A DNA stretch of 64,000 nt, taken from the NCBI GenBank assembly GCA_030062745.1, contig CP099852.1, positions 22,714,266-22,778,265 of the forward strand, given 5' to 3'. Source of the DNA: Capitulum mitella. Taxonomy: Eukaryota > Arthropoda > Thecostraca > Pollicipedomorpha > Pollicipedidae. How positions within the stretch are numbered: the first letter of the stretch is position 1; every line of letters starts with the position of its first letter. The notes beneath the pieces are model-generated. The model saw nothing but the letters and a program-made list of their open reading frames with translations, did no database searches and was not told where the DNA came from. Shown piece by piece: positions 60,845 through 64,000 of the stretch. The position numbers and the translations under genes are program-made.

Positions 60845-61700
60845 GCGCAGTATGTGACCGTAGGTGTCAGCTGACTATCGCCTCGGCGGTGGCATGGCGT
60901 CCCCTATTTAGCGCGGTGGAAAGTGGCTCCGAAAGACAAGAGTGATTTTCCGCCGTCAGTGTCGCGTGCAATGGCATCCGAGGTGCTTTGATAATGCTCA
61001 CCGTTCAATTGTGCGTGGAATTCGGGTGTTTTTCTTGCGGAAAAGTGCAGTGACCAGTTCAAAAGTCCACTGACAGAAGGTGGTGTCGGGCTGTCCGAGG
61101 GCGGTTTTGCCACACGGGAAATGGTTGGCTACAAGAGGACATATTAAATTCCGAGTGCCACATGGTGAGCCGAAACCACTTTGAACAGACACAGGAGCAC
61201 GCACGCTGTCTTCTGGTATGCTTTTTGCCGATGAAATCTCACTGAAAACAGTTCAAAAGTACAATGGTGCTTTGGGGCAGTGCGCCACTGTGGCGCTACT
61301 TGAAATAGGTTGTACAAAATTACCGGTGCACCATGGACAACTTAAAGTGCTTTTCAGAGACGGAATGGCCAGCAGTGTTTTTTGTGGTGTGCGTTGTGAG
61401 AGGTGAAACGTGTTTGAAAGGAATAAAAACTTACAACAAAGGTTGTGTTTGCGCCATTTTTGCCCCCGCATGGACAACGTTATACTTCAAAACGCGTTGT
61501 TCTGCAAGATGGAGTTCTGGAACCACTTTGGAAAGACAGAACATGAGGTAAGCTTTATTTTGGTACGCATTTTCATAGGTTTTCCATTTTCGGTTCAACA
61601 CAATTTCCCTCATCCTTCGGAACCACGTCGCGTCTTGCGTGGGTGACATTAGGTTTAAGAAGTCCTGGCTAACACAATAAAGTCGATTTTGGCGATGGCA
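60845..61700 (+). mobile_element. Element X relative, longer internal version
   Basis: The first part (to about 61225) matches the X interior in reverse (25310-24960) and 62155-62490. It then has about 430 bp not present in X of copies A and C, and rejoins at AGGTTTAAGAAGTCCTGGCT followed by an AATAAAGTCGATTTTGGCG end. The frame with GVFLAEKCSDQFKS resembles the CSxHF half of a THAP domain, but the first Cys pair is not visible. Confidence 0.5.
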
Positions 61701-61705
61701 CATAA

Positions 61706-62138
61706 GGCGCCGTCCCGGGCCTGGCCGAGGTGGTGCACAACCTCCAGACTGGCCCGGCCGAGCCATAGCTGATCGGCACAGGGAATAAGCGACATGGGAT
61801 AGTAGACGTAAGAAATGCAGACCGGTGATGGTATCACATACGGAGACAGGGGAGCTGGGATAACGGCCTGAGACAGAGAACCGCGACAGGGGACCAGGGA
61901 ACAAAACTGCCGTCATTTAGATGCGTCCCCTCTGCAGCGGCGCGCGCAGTCGGCGTATTTGCTGGTGCGTTGCTCAACCTGTTAACAGAGGTCTCGACGC
62001 ACGCCGATCCGGGCCTGATCGAGGTGGTGCAATAAAATACCGCCGAAGGTGAAGGATCCTTAGTGGACTATGCATGCGCTGCACCGAGGAATTTCAGACA
62101 TATCAGTATAAATGACGTTGCTTGGTCACTTTAGTGTC
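61706..62138 (+). repeat. Direct repeat F, copy 1 (uninterrupted)
   Basis: From GGCGCCGTCCCGGGCCTGG to TCACTTTAGTGTC; repeated at 63098-63850. It contains the unfilled site AGTATAAAT at 62105-62113. A TATAAAT sits about 20 bp before a CACTTTAGTG word in both copies. Confidence 0.8.
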
Positions 62139-62154
62139 AGCTTTTGTTTTTTTT

Positions 62155-62520
62155 TTTGGCATGGCGTCCCCTATTTAGCGCGGTGGAAAGTGGCTCCGAA
62201 AGACAAGAGTGATTTTTCGCCGTCAGTGTCGCGCGCAACGGCATCCGAGATGCTTTGATAATGTTCACCGTTCAATTGTGCGTGGACTTCGGGTGTTTTT
62301 CTTGCGGAAAAGTGCAGTGACCATTTCAAAAGTCGACTGACAGAAGGTGGTGTCGGGCTGTCCGAGGGCGGTTTTGCCACACGGGAAATGGTCGGCTACA
62401 AGAGGACATATTAAATTCTGAGTGCCAGATGGTGCCACTTTGAACAGACACAGGAGCACGCACGCTGTCTTCTGGTATGCTTTTCGCCGATGAAGACTCA
62501 CTGAAAACAGTTGAAAGTAC
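62155..62520 (+). mobile_element. Element X relative, short fragment
   Basis: GGCATGGCGTCCCCTATTTA onward matches 60890-61250 and, in reverse, 58490-58160. It keeps the best version of the motif, CSDHFKSRLTEGG, at about 62310-62350. Confidence 0.6.
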
Positions 62521-62770
62521 AATGTTGCCCCCGCATGGATAACGTTATATTTGAAAACGCGTGCAACATGTCAATCATCAACATCAGTCAACATCAGTCA
62601 GTTTTGGTGCAGTTGTATTTCACTGCTGAATGCTGCGTGGAGACAAGATTTGTATTTAAGACTCCGCTGTGCAAACGCAAATGCTCATGACGTCATTGGA
62701 AACCAACGGGTGCCACAGAACCGCTTTTCGATGCAGTTGATAAGAAAAGGATGTCTCCAAAACATTGCAG

Positions 62771-63000
62771 GCTAATACAATAAAGTCGATTTTGGCGCAG
62801 CTGTTGAATTTCGCGTGGAATTCGAGACTTTTTCAGAAAAGTGTAGTGGCGAATTCAAAAGTGGCCTGCAAGAAGTTGGTGTCGGGCCAACCGAGGGTGG
62901 TTTTACCACACGTCAAATCGACGACAAGAGGTCAGTGCTTCTCAGAAAAAGAACAGCCGGCAGGCTGTCATTTGGTATGTTTTGTGAGGGGTAAAACTTC
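62771..63000 (+). repeat. Diverged X-related fragment
   Basis: It starts with the same ACAATAAAGTCGATTTTGGC end word seen at 61670. A diverged copy of the X interior follows (GTGGAATTC.., AAAAGTG, GGTGTCGGGC, GAGGGTGGTTTTACCACACG). Confidence 0.5.
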
Positions 63001-63097
63001 CTGGCCGAGGTGCTTCGCGGCCTGCAGGCGGGCCGGACCCGGCCATAGCTGGCCATTGTTGAACCTGCGAACAGAGCTCTCGACGCGCGCGGTCGCC

Positions 63098-63850
63098 GGC
63101 GCCGTCCCGGGCCTGGCCGAGGTGGTGCACAACCTGCAGACTGGCCCGGCCGAGCGCTGATCGGCACAGAGAATCAGCGACATGGGAAAGTAGACGTAAG
63201 AAATGGAGACCGGTGTTGGTACCACATACGGAGACAGGGAAGCTGGGATAAAGGCCTGGGATAGAGAACCGCGACAGGGGACCAGGGAACAAAACTGCGG
63301 TCATTTAGATGCGTCCCCTCTGCAGCGGCGCGCGCAGTCGGCGTATTTGCTGGTGCGTTGCTCAACCTGTTAACAGAGGTCTCGACGCACGCCGATCCGG
63401 GCCTGACCGAGGTGGTGCAATAAAATACCACCGGAGGTGAAGGATCCTTAGTGGACTATGCATGCGCTGCACCGAGGAATTTCAGACATATCAGTATAAA
63501 TCAAGATACCTTTACTTACAAGGTACGCCCAAGTGAAAACTTCACGCCCAGTGACTCACGGGTATTTCTCCTTCATTTGGCAGTAATCTGGCAGTATTTG
63601 TGTTGTTTTATTTTTTGACGCACCATTGACAGCCAACATTATATTTCATTCTACAATCGTATTCAATGGAATTCAATGTCGTATTGTTCCAAGAACGATT
63701 GCAAGGATGCCTATCATCTGGAAAGATTTGACGACGTTTCACCGCTGGAGCCCAAAGCCATGTTTTGTTGTTGGGATCCGAAAGTTTTTAGCACCCAAAA
63801 TGATATGAGTTAAATGAGTATAAATGACGTTGCTTGGTCACTTTAGTGTC
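63098..63850 (+). repeat. Direct repeat F, copy 2 (interrupted)
   Basis: Same as 61706-62138 with a 315-bp insertion after AGTATAAAT. Confidence 0.8.
63502..63816. mobile_element. 315-bp insertion with 9-bp target duplication
   Basis: Flanked by AGTATAAAT at 63493-63501 and 63817-63825. The empty site is present once at 62105-62113. It begins CAAGATACC and ends TTAAATG; the ends show no long inverted repeat beyond CA...TG. An 8-9 bp duplication fits hAT or P-like DNA elements. Confidence 0.7.
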
Positions 63851-64000
63851 TTAGCCATCTCGCATGGACACAGCCGCAGCTCGTAGTGCAAGTAGCCGCG
63901 ACAGCGCCGAGGTCTGGGTCGTGTGAGGAGAGTGCGAATGCCGACGGAGGCCCCTCCAGTGGTGAGTGGCAATGGTAATTGGCAATTGTAGGTATCCATG

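Overview
The window looks like animal genomic DNA, most likely from an invertebrate and perhaps a crustacean. The reasons are: no operons or dense coding, degraded APE-type non-LTR retrotransposons (LINEs), long dinucleotide microsatellites, MITE-like elements, and one GC-rich exon bounded by GT/AG splice sites. The organism is inferred from genome style only. A run of exactly 500 N at 35262-35761 is a scaffold gap, so the window joins two contigs.

The only long, well-supported protein gene occurs three times: copy A (+, 21131-22978, frameshifted near its N-terminus), copy B (-, 43121-45139, intact, 672 codons) and copy C (+, 54220-56238, intact, 672 codons). It is an intronless Mab-21/cGAS-like (cGLR-type) nucleotidyltransferase-fold protein. 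A Gly-Ser loop, an Asp-x-Asp pair, a later acidic cluster and a clear Mab-21 C-terminal helical domain are followed by about 270 residues I do not recognise. Each copy sits in the same cassette: the 5' end of LINE family 1 pointing away about 480 bp upstream, the Mab-21 frame, a stem-loop just after the stop, (CT)n/(AT)n arrays, a conserved hairpin, then the 3' end of LINE family 2 in the opposite orientation.

Large-scale layout: 20112-30523 and 36717-45975 are imperfect inverted copies of one segment, with about 6.2 kb between them that includes the gap. The left arm has a 1.2 kb insertion (element X, 24517-25717) that the right arm lacks. Copy C (52949-58674) is a close direct duplicate of 19689-25445 and includes part of X, so it arose after X inserted.

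Region by region. 1-6180: no gene except an IS1595/Merlin-type transposase fragment at 2258-2368. 6180-7465: repeat D1 with a perfect 30-bp hairpin. 7674-10575: degraded LINE-1 copy. 10577-18880: repeats (repeat E with paired TGACCT/AGGTCA sites, a TGGGC-rich field, two inverted MITEs) and no gene. 18885-30523: repeat D2 and the left arm. 30524-36716: spacer with a third copy of a GC-rich repeat, a possible CENP-B/pogo-like fragment and the gap. 36717-45975: right arm. 45618-49257: two LINE-1 copies meeting tail to tail. 49720-52430: GGGAC-rich repeat, an X terminus and a LINE 5' fragment. 52949-58674: copy C. 59995-60556: a probable internal exon of an unrecognised proline-rich protein. 60845-64000: X relatives and a 400-bp direct repeat, one copy of which carries a 315-bp insertion with a 9-bp target duplication.
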